Assembly: GCF_000517385.1 (NCBI RefSeq)
Contig: NZ_BAUW01000028.1
Location: 1-41,752, forward strand
Origin: Mesobacillus boroniphilus JCM 21738
GTDB lineage: Bacteria; Bacillota; Bacilli; Bacillales; Cytobacillaceae
Length of the DNA: 41,752 nt
Direction of reading: 5' to 3'
This document shows positions 28,304-36,576 of the stretch, one piece after another. A model generated the notes under the pieces. That model was not told the origin of the DNA and ran no database searches. It saw only the letters and a list, made by a program, of their open reading frames with translations. The translations under genes and the position numbers were made by a program. Position 1 is the stretch's first letter, and each line of letters opens with the position of its first letter.

Positions 28304-29375
28304 AGCTGACTTCTCTCCGCTTTTTGTATTTGACTGTTTTGATGAAATCTTCAAATATGAATACACTGTCTTCAGGGCCTGGGCTTGCTTCCGGGTGGAA
28401 CTGGACAGTCATCAGCGGCCACTTCTCATGGTAAAGGCCTTCGATGGACTGATCATTTTTGTTGAAGAAACGGACCTTCAAACCAGTACTGCTGATACTG
28501 TTTTGATCAACAGCATAGCTGTGGTTTTGGGAAGACATGAATACCCGATTGCTTGTCACATCGTATACAGGCTGGTTTGCGCCTCGATGGCCAAAGAGCA
28601 TTTTGTTTGTATCCCCTCCAAGCGCCAGCGCTGCCAGCTGGTGCCCAAGGCAAATTCCGAGTACAGGGTAATGCTGAATTACTTTCCTGATCTCAGGCAG
28701 CTGCCCAAATAATTCCTTTGGATCACCTGGCCCATTTGATAAAAGCACACCATCAGGCTTCAAGGCAGCGATTTGTTCAAAACTATAATTGTAAGGAACA
28801 ATTGTCACCAGGCAATTTTGTTTTACCAGATAGTCGGCGATCGATTTCTTAAAACCGTAATCAATCAACACAATATGGGTGTCACCATAGCCAATTGATT
28901 CCGGTGCCTTTGAAGATACCTGCTGCACCTTGAGACCATCAATACTGTCACAGCTTGATTCACAAACCGGGTCGCTTGATAAAATGGCAGGCATCGTCCC
29001 GTTCTGGCGAATGCACTTTACGAGCTCACGTGTATCAACATGCTCGAGTACAGGTATTTCCCATTTCTCCAGATACTCTGTGAATGAGTGCTTGGCTTCA
29101 TAGTGATAAGCTGTTTTGGCAGCTTCTAAAACGATTACGGCTGCAACGTGCGGCTTTTTGCTTTCAAAATCCTTATCATTGATTCCATAGTTGCCAATCA
29201 GCGGGTACGTGAAAACAATGATTTGATTCTTGTATGAGGGATCGGTCAGTACTTCTTGATAACCCGTCATTCCTGTAAAAAATACAATCTCTCCGGCAAT
29301 GCCCTCTTCAGCTAGCGATCCATGCAAGTGCCCCTGAAATGTCTTGCCGTCAGCCAGATGCAGATATCCTTTCAT
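28296..29375 (-). CDS. carA: Carbamoyl-phosphate synthase small subunit (glutaminase)
   Basis: Class I glutamine amidotransferase that supplies ammonia to CarB. It is about 359 residues. The N-terminal CPSase small-chain domain (KGYLHLADGKTFQGHLHG, FFTGMTGYQEVLTDPSY) is followed by the amidotransferase domain with nucleophile Cys in GICLGHQLAALALGG and the His-Glu pair in QFHPEASPGP. The start is placed at the ATG with GGAG 9 nt upstream. A TTG 15 nt further up is also open. A 70-nt gap separates it from argD. Confidence 0.95.
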   Translation of the reverse strand: MKGYLHLADGKTFQGHLHGSLAEEGIAGEIVFFTGMTGYQEVLTDPSYKNQIIVFTYPLIGNYGINDKDFESKKPHVAAVIVLEAAKTAYHYEAKHSFTEYLEKWEIPVLEHVDTRELVKCIRQNGTMPAILSSDPVCESSCDSIDGLKVQQVSSKAPESIGYGDTHIVLIDYGFKKSIADYLVKQNCLVTIVPYNYSFEQIAALKPDGVLLSNGPGDPKELFGQLPEIRKVIQHYPVLGICLGHQLAALALGGDTNKMLFGHRGANQPVYDVTSNRVFMSSQNHSYAVDQNSISSTGLKVRFFNKNDQSIEGLYHEKWPLMTVQFHPEASPGPEDSVFIFEDFIKTVKYKKRREVSYA

Positions 29376-29445
29376 CAGACACCACTCCAAACGTATATTT
29401 ATTTAAATAACTCATTTTATTACATTTAAATCTTAAAAATTTCTG

Positions 29446-30601
29446 TTATTGTGCGGCTACCTTATTCTTACTTATTGTTTCTTTCATTATAGAGACGGCC
29501 TTTTCAATCTCTACTACTTTAACATTCAGCGGCGGAAGAAGCCGGACCACCTTTTCTCCTGCAGGCAACGCAATCATTCCCGAGTTCCTCAATTCAGCTA
29601 AAATTGGCTGCGCAGCAACAGTCAGTTCGATTCCAGCCATCAATCCCAGTCCCCTGATTTCTTTAACTACTTCCAAACAGCCGAGCTCCTTGTGCAGCAA
29701 CTCAAACATTAGTCTACCTTTATCGGATGCCTCTCTTAAGAATTCTTCATTAAAAATGATGTCCATAACGGATTTCGCTGCTGCTGTACTAATCGGATTT
29801 CCGCCGAATGTCGATCCATGCTGCCCGGACCAAAAAATTCTGCCAGTTCCGCTTTGCCGATAGCAGCTCCTATTGGAAGTCCATTACCAAGACCTTTCGC
29901 AACGGTGATGATATCGGGTTCAATCCCAAAATGCTGAAATGCAAATGGTTTCCCCGTCCGCCCGATCCCAGTCTGGATTTCATCGATAATAAGCAGGACG
30001 CCATTTTCAGCACATAACTTAGCTGTTTCTTTTATAAAGTGATTTGTTACGACGTGGATTCCGCCTTCACCCTGAACAATTTCAATCATTACCGCAGCTG
30101 TATCGGCATCAATTTCATTTTTTAGAGCTTCCAAATCATTGAATGGCAGATGGATAAATGTTTCAAGCATGCTTCCAAACCCCTGCTTGATTTTATCCTG
30201 TCCAGTCGCAGCCATCCCGGCGAAAGTCCTGCCGTGAAAGGATTGCAGAAACGTGATGATTTTTGTGCGGCCAGTAGCTTTCCTTGCCAATTTAATAGCT
30301 GCTTCGTTTGCTTCAGCACCACTATTGGCAAAAAATACACACCCCAGTCCCGATCCCTCTGCCAGCTTTTCCGCTGCTTCTTCCTGGATGCTTTGCGGAA
30401 AAAGATTCGAAACATGCCAGAACAATTCCAGCTGTTCCTTGACTGCATGTTCCACTGCTTCAGGCGATGGCCCAAATTGCAGACACCGATACCTGAAGTA
30501 AAATCAAGGTATTGTTTTCCGTCCTTTCCATAGATGATCGTCCCTGCTGCTTTTTCAGGTTCAATTTCCCATCGTTGATAGGTTGGGAATAAATGGCTCA
30601 T
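29446..30601 (-). CDS. argD: Acetylornithine aminotransferase, two frame breaks
   Basis: PLP enzyme that converts N-acetylglutamate semialdehyde to N-acetylornithine. Three partial frames reconstruct 385 residues. One extra C near 30463 restores [19 protein letters not shown]. One extra G near 29824 restores [20 protein letters not shown]. Diagnostic segments are [18 protein letters not shown] (phosphate loop), [17 protein letters not shown] (Asp to the PLP nitrogen) and [15 protein letters not shown] (Schiff-base Lys). The start overlaps the argB stop as TAATG. All other enzymes of the pathway are present, so loss of this step is unlikely. Confidence 0.9.
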
Positions 30602-31371
30602 TAAAACACCTCTTCTTTTGCGGCAATTGCTGTTCCGTGCCAGCAGTTATTTTTATAAAATTGCTTTTTGCCAGATATGATCATGACAGTGTCTACGCCC
30701 GCTGCTGTAGCTGACAATGCGGATTTCACCTTTGGAACCATTCCTCCATAGATGCTTCCTTCAGAAATATAGCTTTCTATTTGGCTATCACTAATTTCGC
30801 TTACCAACTCACCATTGATCAGGATTCCGTCAACATTGGTTACGAAAGCACAGCGTTCAGCCTTCAAGGCTTTCGCAATCGATGCAGCAGCATAATCGCC
30901 ATTAATATTAAGCTTGCTGCCATCCTCGGCAATGCCGATTGGCGTAATCACGGGTATATAGCCGTTATGAACTGCCAACATAATCAGGTCCGTGTTTACC
31001 TTGGTAATAGTCCCCACATATCCTAATTCCTGTTTATCAATATATTCAGCCTGAAGGCAAAGTCCATCGCTCCCATTGATGCCGAGAGCATTGAAGTCCT
31101 GTTTCATCAGCATGCTGCATAGCTGACGATTGGTTTGGCCGGACAGTACCATCTCAACTATTCCGATCGTCTTTTCGCATGTCACCCTAAGCCCATCTTT
31201 GAAATTAGCGGGGATATCATATAAATCAAGCATCGAGTTGATAGCTGGCCCTCCGCCATGAACGATGACGGGATAGTACCCATCCTTCATCAATTCTTTT
31301 AAACTTTGAAAAAAATTGTCATTAAGCTCATCTAGGACACTTCCGCCGCATTTAATGACCACCGTTTCCAA
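30601..31371 (-). CDS. argB: Acetylglutamate kinase
   Basis: Phosphorylates N-acetylglutamate, the second step of the cyclic arginine pathway. At 256 residues it starts METVVIKCGGSVLDELND, the amino acid kinase glycine loop, followed by YPVIVHGGGPAINSML and a C-terminal GGMVPKVKSALSATAAGVD substrate loop. The start is TTG at 31371 with AAGGGGCGG 5 nt upstream. There is no better in-frame start, and earlier codons do not look like ArgB. It is coupled to argD by TAATG overlap. Confidence 0.95.
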   Translation of the reverse strand: METVVIKCGGSVLDELNDNFFQSLKELMKDGYYPVIVHGGGPAINSMLDLYDIPANFKDGLRVTCEKTIGIVEMVLSGQTNRQLCSMLMKQDFNALGINGSDGLCLQAEYIDKQELGYVGTITKVNTDLIMLAVHNGYIPVITPIGIAEDGSKLNINGDYAAASIAKALKAERCAFVTNVDGILINGELVSEISDSQIESYISEGSIYGGMVPKVKSALSATAAGVDTVMIISGKKQFYKNNCWHGTAIAAKEEVF

Positions 31372-31384
31372 TTAATCCGCCCCT

Positions 31385-32619
31385 TTATGTCCGATAGCTT
31401 GCATTTATTTTCACATAATCATAGGAAAGATCGCAGCCCCAGGCCATTCCTTTCCCCTTCCCCACATGGAGGTCAACGAAAATTTCAACCTTGTCATTCA
31501 TCAGGTACTCCCTCGCCTGATTTTCATCGAAAGTAACGGGTGTACTTCCTTTGAGCATTGTAATTTCTCCAAGGGAGATATCGACCGTTTTTGGATTTAC
31601 TTTTGCCTGACTTTGACCGATTGCGCCAATGATCCGTCCCCAGTTCGCATCGGCCCCATAGACTGCAGTTTTGACAAGGTTCGAACCGGCAATCTGTTTA
31701 CCTATCATTCGGGCCTCTTCATCTGACATTGCTCCTGCTACGGATATCTCAATTAGTTTAGTAGCTCCTTCTCCATCTCTGGCGATTTGTTTCGCAAGAC
31801 TTGCACAGCTTTCTTTTAACAGTTCTACAAAAACTGCCCAGTCTGGATGGTCCGGGTTCAATGGCTGATTTTCGGCACTTCCATTTGCCAGCACCAGCAC
31901 CATATCGTTCGTAGATGTATCTCCATCTACTGTGATTTGATTGAAGGTTGTGTTTGTTACATCTTTAAGTGCTGCCGTCAGGTGTTCACTCGAGATATTT
32001 GCATCTGTTGTTAAAAATGCCAGCATCGTAGCCATATTTGGATGAATCATTCCTGAACCTTTGGCTAATCCGCCCATACTCACTGTTATCCCGTCAATCT
32101 CGGCAGAATAACAGCAGCTCTTCATTACCGTATCCGTTGTCAGAATTGCCGTTTGGAAATCCTTTGCATCCTCAGCAGCCTTGCCAATTGCCAGCTTTCC
32201 GATTCCAGATTCAATTTTCTCCATTTGCATAAATTCACCTATAACGCCTGTAGACGCTACAGCAACATGATGTTCCGGAATCCCCATTTTTGCTGCTGCT
32301 AATGAGCGCATCTTCAACGCATCCTGATACCCTTGTTCTCCGGTGCAAGCATTCGCACATGCACTGTTGACAACGATTGCCTGGAGGATCTTTTCCTTTT
32401 CAATACTTTCCTGAGTAACTACCAATGGCGCAGCGAGGAAGTGGCTCGTCGTGTAGACTGCGGCACAACTCGCTGGCTTCTCGCTTACAATCATCCCCAG
32501 ATCAAGCTTTGTATAACGCAGCCCGGCATGCACACCACCGCACTGGAATCCTTTTGGCGTTAAAATGCTCCATCATGGACAATTTTTATTAACTGCTTAT
32601 CGGTCATTGCCTGATACAT
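31385..32619 (-). CDS. argJ: Bifunctional glutamate N-acetyltransferase / ornithine acetyltransferase, one frame break
   Basis: Recycles the acetyl group from acetylornithine to glutamate and can make N-acetylglutamate from acetyl-CoA. The self-cleavage motif ATML, with the nucleophilic Thr, is in MIHPNMATMLAFLTTDA near mid-protein. The raw frame begins inside the protein at VHAGLRYTKLDLG. Upstream, an ATG at 32619 with GGAGG 4-5 nt before it reads MYQAMTDKQLIKIVHDGAF and stops. One extra T near 32562 gives GAFLTPKGFQCGGVHAGLRY and a full 411-residue ArgJ. The argC stop is 11 nt upstream. Confidence 0.92.
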
Positions 32620-32630
32620 ATTTTCCTCCT

Positions 32631-33665
32631 TTATGGGAACAGTGGAATCATCTTTAGTCCTGCTGTTTCCTCTAATCCAAACATGATATTGGCGTTTTGA
32701 ACCGCCTGCCCTGCAGCGCCTTTCATTAAATTATCGATCACCGATACAATCGTCAGCCTTCCTGTCCTGCTGTCACTATGCAATCCAATATCACAGTAAT
32801 TCGATCCCTTGACCTCTTTGACTGACGGGAACACTCCATTTTTCCTTACTCTTACAAACGGATGGCCATCATAGATTTCCTTATATAAATCCAGCAATCT
32901 TGAATTATCCAAATCTTCTTTTAACTCGACATATATTGTGGCCATGATTCCCCTGGTAACGGGTATAAGATGTGTGCTGAAGGTTACCTTTACCTCTTCG
33001 CCATTCCAAAGGCTAAGCTGCTGTTCGATTTCCGGGATATGCTGGTGCTCATTCACTTTATAAATTTTGAAATTTTCGTTTAACTCTGCGTATAGCGTGC
33101 CCATTGACGGAGACCTGCCAGCCCCGGACACGCCAGACTTCGCGTCAATGATGATACTACTTGGGTCAATCAACTTTTCTTTTAGTACAGGTGCCAGCCC
33201 AAGGAGCGCTGCAGTCGGATAGCAGCCAGGATTTGCTAGCAGGCTTGCATTCACTATCTGTCCGCCATTCCATTCACTTAAGCCGTATACTGCTTCATTT
33301 AGAATAGAGGTATCGACTGATTCATGCTTATACCATGCTTCATATGCTGATGCGTCTTTTAATCTCAAGTCACCTGATAGATCAATAACTTTAATGCCTT
33401 TATTAAAAAATGATTCAACAAGCTTTCCGGAAACTTTTGAAGGAGTTGCCAGGAACACAATGTCTGCTTCCTCGGCTATTTTATCAGTGTCAATCTTGGT
33501 GAGGACCTTATCAAAAATTCCTGTTAAATGGGGATACTCTTCGGAAACAGGCTTTTCATCTCGTGTAGTGTGGATTGAATGAATACTGATACTTGGATGA
33601 TTTGCCAGGATACGAATCAATTCTCCTCCACCATATCCAGTGGTACCAATGATCGCTGCCTTCAC
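32631..33665 (-). CDS. argC: N-acetyl-gamma-glutamyl-phosphate reductase
   Basis: Reduces N-acetylglutamyl phosphate with NADPH. At 344 residues it has the Rossmann start KAAIIGTTGYGGGELIRIL, the catalytic Cys in NPGCYPTAALLGLAP (about 149) and the histidine-containing NEHQHIPEIEQQL region. First gene of the arginine operon. The start is GTG with a strong AAGGAGG 6 nt upstream. The promoter and an ARG box lie just upstream. Confidence 0.95.
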   Translation of the reverse strand: MKAAIIGTTGYGGGELIRILANHPSISIHSIHTTRDEKPVSEEYPHLTGIFDKVLTKIDTDKIAEEADIVFLATPSKVSGKLVESFFNKGIKVIDLSGDLRLKDASAYEAWYKHESVDTSILNEAVYGLSEWNGGQIVNASLLANPGCYPTAALLGLAPVLKEKLIDPSSIIIDAKSGVSGAGRSPSMGTLYAELNENFKIYKVNEHQHIPEIEQQLSLWNGEEVKVTFSTHLIPVTRGIMATIYVELKEDLDNSRLLDLYKEIYDGHPFVRVRKNGVFPSVKEVKGSNYCDIGLHSDSRTGRLTIVSVIDNLMKGAAGQAVQNANIMFGLEETAGLKMIPLFP

Positions 33666-33684
33666 TTGAAACCTCCTTTCAGAT

Positions 33685-33702
33685 TATGTATAAATAATCA
33701 TA
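33685..33702. promoter_or_regulatory. ARG box (ArgR/AhrC operator) before argC
   Basis: The central 14 bp (33687-33700) read TGTATAAATAATCA, matching the ARG box core TGAATWWWWATTCA at 12 of 14 positions with the two mismatches placed symmetrically. It lies 20-40 nt before the argC start codon, downstream of the predicted transcription start, as expected for arginine-dependent repression. A second, poorer AT-rich palindrome sits at about 33709-33726. Confidence 0.7.
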
Positions 33703-33733
33703 TTATTTTATATTTATAAATAAATTTCTTTTT

Positions 33734-33763
33734 ATTATAAAAACAAAAGAGAAGAAAACGCAA
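33734..33763 (-). promoter_or_regulatory. Promoter of the arginine operon
   Basis: On the minus strand TTGCGT (33758-33763), an 18-nt spacer and TATAAT (33734-33739). The predicted transcript starts near 33727, upstream of the ARG box. No other promoter-like pair in the gap is as good. Confidence 0.6.
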
Positions 33764-33780
33764 TAGATTTATTAACAATA

Positions 33781-33795
33781 TGTGAACAATTCACA
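33781..33795. promoter_or_regulatory. 15-bp palindrome upstream of fnr
   Basis: TGTGAACAATTCACA is a perfect 6-bp inverted repeat around 3 bp. It resembles Fnr (TGTGA-N6-TCACT) and Rex (TTGTGAA-N4-TTCACAA) operators but is one base shorter than either. It lies 19-26 nt before two candidate -10 hexamers (TATGCT, TACAAT) of fnr. The palindrome is clear; its regulator is not. Confidence 0.4.
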
Positions 33796-33890
33796 ATTTT
33801 ATTGCTGGCTTTGTATGCTTTACAATATAATAATATTAATATTAGATACGGAAGGGAGTATAAATTTCCCTTAAATAAGGTGGTATTCAT

Positions 33891-34583
33891 ATGTTGACTG
33901 CAACAACGTTGTCACCAAATTTGAATAAGCTTTTTGAAAAGGTCCACAGAATCAAAAGCATTGACAAAGGGCGCTTCCTTTTTGAAGAAGGCAATTCCGC
34001 AGATGAGCTATACATTATTCAGAGCGGCAAATTTCAGATCAGCAAGATGGTACCAGATGGACGCGAGCTGACAATCAGAATGTGTTCAGCTGGGGAATTG
34101 GTTGGAGAGTTATCTTTGTTCAGCCCGGCATCACAGCATATCTTGAATGCCCGCGCCTCAGAAAGCGGGACGGTGGCGGTTATTCAAAAGGATAAGCTCG
34201 AAGCTGAAATTGAAAAGGATAGCGGGCTGGCATTGGAACTCGTAAAGTGGCTTTCCCTGCAGCACCGCAAATCGCAAACGAGGTTCAGGGACCTTGTCCT
34301 TCATGGGAAAAAAGGTGCTCTGTACTCAACTCTCATCCGAATGGTGAACAGTTACGGAGTGAAAACGGAAGATGGCTTGAAGATTGATGTATCACTGACG
34401 AATCAGGAACTCGCAAATTTTTGTGGAACTTCACGTGAAGTCGTGAACAGATTATTGAGCGACTTAAGGAAAAGTAAAATCATCTCAATTGATAAAGGAT
34501 ACATTACCGTCCATGCACTCAATCGCCTAAAAAGAGAAATAGATTGTGAGAATTGTTCGATTGAGATATGCAATATTGAATAG
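33891..34583 (+). CDS. fnr: Fnr-type anaerobic regulator with C-terminal Fe-S cysteine triad
   Basis: Crp/Fnr-family regulator, 230 residues. A cyclic-nucleotide-binding-like beta-barrel (residues about 15-115) and dimer helix are followed by a winged HTH with recognition helix GTSREVVNRLLSDL (about 178-191), the E-x-x-N-R pattern that reads TGTGA. The N-terminus lacks the E. coli cysteine cluster. Instead Cys219, Cys222 and Cys227 at the C-terminus have the same C-x2-C-x4-C spacing as the [4Fe-4S] ligands of B. subtilis Fnr, and Asp134 is well placed to be the fourth ligand. AAGGTGG precedes the ATG. Fnr boxes lie in front of several nearby genes. Confidence 0.93.
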   Translation: MLTATTLSPNLNKLFEKVHRIKSIDKGRFLFEEGNSADELYIIQSGKFQISKMVPDGRELTIRMCSAGELVGELSLFSPASQHILNARASESGTVAVIQKDKLEAEIEKDSGLALELVKWLSLQHRKSQTRFRDLVLHGKKGALYSTLIRMVNSYGVKTEDGLKIDVSLTNQELANFCGTSREVVNRLLSDLRKSKIISIDKGYITVHALNRLKREIDCENCSIEICNIE

Positions 34584-34585
34584 AA

Positions 34586-34612
34586 AAAGCCGCCAGATTT
34601 ACTGGCGGCTTT
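34586..34612. terminator. Terminator between fnr and ywiC
   Basis: An 11-bp perfect stem (AAAGCCGCCAG / CTGGCGGCTTT) with a 5-nt loop begins 3 nt after the fnr stop. The convergent ywiC ends 25 nt further on, so it can serve both genes. Confidence 0.88.
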
Positions 34613-34636
34613 ACTTATTGATTTTTGCATTGGATA

Positions 34637-35353
34637 TTACAGGATTGCAAGCAGCATGATGACAAAAAACAAAACTGCGTTCACGATTTCGTATATCCCT
34701 ACCTTCATGACAGAAAGTGGTTGGCCGTAAAACGCAACAGCTCTGATCAAGCTAGGAATGGCAGCCGCCGCGGCGATTGCTTCTCCAGCTCCAAGCCATA
34801 AAATCGGTACCAGGAGATGGTACGTCCAGGAAATCCATTTGAATTGACTATTTTTCTTTTCGCGGATCATTGTTTTCACGTAAAATGTACTACCCGTGAA
34901 AAATAGTATCGCTGCGGCAAAAACGAGAACCGCATTTTCATTGATCTCTCCATTAGGAAGATAACTGCTTGCCAGTCCGGCTATAGAGAATACAACGATG
35001 GCACTTAGATCATTCAGTAGGGCCCGCTCTTTATTTTTAGCCGAGAAGTACGCATTAATCATAAAAAACGGAATCATTGCAAGGCCGAAGGTTACGATTG
35101 TTGGCGTAGTGAACAATGGAACCATTAAGAACACAAGCGCAGGAATTATATAAATAAGCGCCCATTTACGATAAAACGGAATTCTCTTTTTCTTGAACAT
35201 CAATAGAAGCGGATATGTTCCTGAATATAGTAAAAGCCATCCAATGAAAAACGGGATATGCTGCCAGACTATTTCACTTGCCGCTGCTCCAAGCCAGAAA
35301 GGGATGATCAACATCGCCCAGGCCCCATGCTGTTTTGGCATAAATAACTTCAT
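34637..35353 (-). CDS. ywiC: YwiC-like membrane protein
   Basis: A 238-residue polytopic membrane protein with about seven hydrophobic segments and the family N-terminus MPKQHGAWAMLIIPFWLG. The biochemical role is unknown. In B. subtilis ywiC lies beside narG and fnr, and here it also adjoins fnr. Its promoter has a perfect Fnr box at -41.5 (35412-35427), so it should be induced without oxygen. GGGAGTG precedes the ATG. Confidence 0.85.
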   Translation of the reverse strand: MKLFMPKQHGAWAMLIIPFWLGAAASEIVWQHIPFFIGWLLLYSGTYPLLLMFKKKRIPFYRKWALIYIIPALVFLMVPLFTTPTIVTFGLAMIPFFMINAYFSAKNKERALLNDLSAIVVFSIAGLASSYLPNGEINENAVLVFAAAILFFTGSTFYVKTMIREKKNSQFKWISWTYHLLVPILWLGAGEAIAAAAAIPSLIRAVAFYGQPLSVMKVGIYEIVNAVLFFVIMLLAIL

Positions 35354-35384
35354 GAATGAACACTCCCTTATGTTTCCTAACTTA

Positions 35385-35427
35385 AATATAATGCAGGCAA
35401 ATGAATGGATAAGTGAAACATATCACA
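35385..35427 (-). promoter_or_regulatory. Fnr-dependent promoter of ywiC
   Basis: On the minus strand 35412-35427 reads TGTGATATGTTTCACT, a full match to TGTGA-N6-TCACT. Exactly 21 nt downstream is a -10 hexamer TATATT (35385-35390), which puts the box centre at -41.5 from a start near 35378. No -35 hexamer is needed for such class II activation. Established for B. subtilis Fnr; inferred here. Confidence 0.82.
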
Positions 35428-35470
35428 TATTTTAGTGTGGATAGCCAACTGACACCGAACTGTCAAAAAG

Positions 35471-35501
35471 AAAAAAGAGACTGAATACACGAATCAGCCT
35501 C
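35471..35501 (-). terminator. Terminator of the narI-like gene
   Basis: On the minus strand an 8-bp stem with one G-T pair (GAGGCTGA / TCAGTCTC) and a 9-nt loop is followed by TTTTTT. The 5' arm overlaps the stop codon. Confidence 0.72.
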
Positions 35502-35922
35502 TTCTTTCGAATTGCAGTTTTAAAAAGATTTTCTTTATATATAAGTGCGGTTTTAATAAATAATAAATTTCTTTCGTGAATGCCAGACTTAATAGGAACA
35601 GGAATACAATAATGAAATGCACCTTTGAGAGAATGGAGACGTCCGTGACCAAGCTCATGTCTGGCTGCAGTTGTGCAAGGCTGATGAGCCATCTAAACAG
35701 CAATACTGGTTCGTACGCTATGCTGGTAGACAACACGATAGCAATGCCTGTTGCTGTGCTGGCAGCCATGAGTGTTTTCACGACGACAAGCAGAAACCTT
35801 CCTGCCTTCGAACGTGTTCCATCTTCTCTTGATGCATCGTATTGCCAAACGAGCCCCATCGCCACTATCGCCGCAACCGAATACGGATATACAATCCATA
35901 AAAATATTTGTAGCATTTCCAT
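35494..35922 (-). CDS. Short NarI-like (nitrate reductase gamma) membrane protein
   Basis: A 142-residue protein with three hydrophobic segments. The first (LQIFLWIVYPYSVAAIVAMG) resembles helix 1 of NarI, the haem b subunit of respiratory nitrate reductase. The last two, including LLFRWLISLAQLQPDMSLV and SILSKVHFIIVFLFLLSLAFT, align with NarI helices 4 and 5. The middle part with two haem-ligand histidines is absent. One likely ligand (KVHF) remains, and the last one is not clear. About 75 residues are missing cleanly, not by frameshift. The start is the second ATG (35922) because GAGGTGAGAG lies just before it. An Fnr-like promoter precedes it. Confidence 0.65.
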   Translation of the reverse strand: MEMLQIFLWIVYPYSVAAIVAMGLVWQYDASREDGTRSKAGRFLLVVVKTLMAASTATGIAIVLSTSIAYEPVLLFRWLISLAQLQPDMSLVTDVSILSKVHFIIVFLFLLSLAFTKEIYYLLKPHLYIKKIFLKLQFERRG

Positions 35923-35966
35923 CGCTCTCACCTCACTCATATCTCACAACAAGAACCCCATTTAAC

Positions 35967-36009
35967 ATTCTAACCGGGTAATTATGAAGTGACAGTGACA
36001 AAAGTCGCC
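35967..36009 (-). promoter_or_regulatory. Probable Fnr-dependent promoter of the narI-like gene
   Basis: On the minus strand 35994-36009 reads GGCGACTTTTGTCACT: the distal half TCACT is perfect and the proximal half matches TGTGA at 3 of 5. A -10 TAGAAT (35967-35972) lies exactly 21 nt downstream, the same geometry as at ywiC and ric. The transcript would start near 35960, 38 nt before the start codon. Confidence 0.6.
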
Positions 36010-36057
36010 GTATATGTCTAAAAAAGAACTTTTTCTTTAACGACTAAAGGAAATCCC

Positions 36058-36576
36058 CTATTGTGTACCGGTGATGTACTCTATAATCCAACTGACTCCT
36101 TCGTTAATATCAAGAACAGGGAGAGACGAATCTTTTAACACGTTTGCCAACTCCGAATTTCGGCATAAAATCACCTTGATATTATGCAGCTTTCCCACCA
36201 GCTCCAAATCGCTTTCATCACGGAGGATGACGGCCTTGGGATAGGGTTCATTCTTATACCCTTCTATCAAGATGACATCAGGCTTGAAGAAGGACAGCAT
36301 GTCTATTTCTTCAGATAAAGACCATTTATCATTTTCAGCATGAATAACCATCCGGCCGCCCCCTTCTACAAGTGAGACAGCTGCTCCTGCCTTTACATGC
36401 TTGTCAGAATCCTTCTCCTCAACAATTTCCGGCCTGCCGCCATGCCCGTGGTGTTTGACTGTCGCAACTTTCAGCCCTTTTGCAGCCAGCTGCTGGATCA
36501 ATTTTAGGCTAAGTGTCGTTTTGCCGCTGTTTTGGTATCCTGCAACCTGGAACAGCACCGGTTTTACCAAGCCAAT
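36058..36576 (-). CDS. mobB: Molybdopterin-guanine dinucleotide biosynthesis protein MobB
   Basis: GTP-binding accessory protein for attaching nucleotide to molybdenum cofactor. Walker A is in VAGYQNSGKTTLSLKL, followed by VATVKHHGHGG and the later DVILIEGYKNEPYPKAVILR, all typical of MobB. About 172 residues. The start is uncertain: the raw frame is open up to 36630, but that region is the 3' end of moeA. If one C is added near 36570, moeA ends in WPW and mobB begins at a TTG reading (L)ALVKPVLFQVAG, like other MobB N-termini. An ATG at 36588 with GGAGG 3 nt upstream is the alternative. Translationally coupled to moeA. Confidence 0.88.
   Translation of the reverse strand: MGLVKPVLFQVAGYQNSGKTTLSLKLIQQLAAKGLKVATVKHHGHGGRPEIVEEKDSDKHVKAGAAVSLVEGGGRMVIHAENDKWSLSEEIDMLSFFKPDVILIEGYKNEPYPKAVILRDESDLELVGKLHNIKVILCRNSELANVLKDSSLPVLDINEGVSWIIEYITGTQ

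Noticed and set aside
8932-30601. True pseudogenes among the frameshifted loci
   Set aside because: The breaks are single-base, mostly in homopolymers, and spread over unrelated genes including complete pathways; no degraded coding sequence or second mutation type accompanies them. Error is simpler, though not proven.
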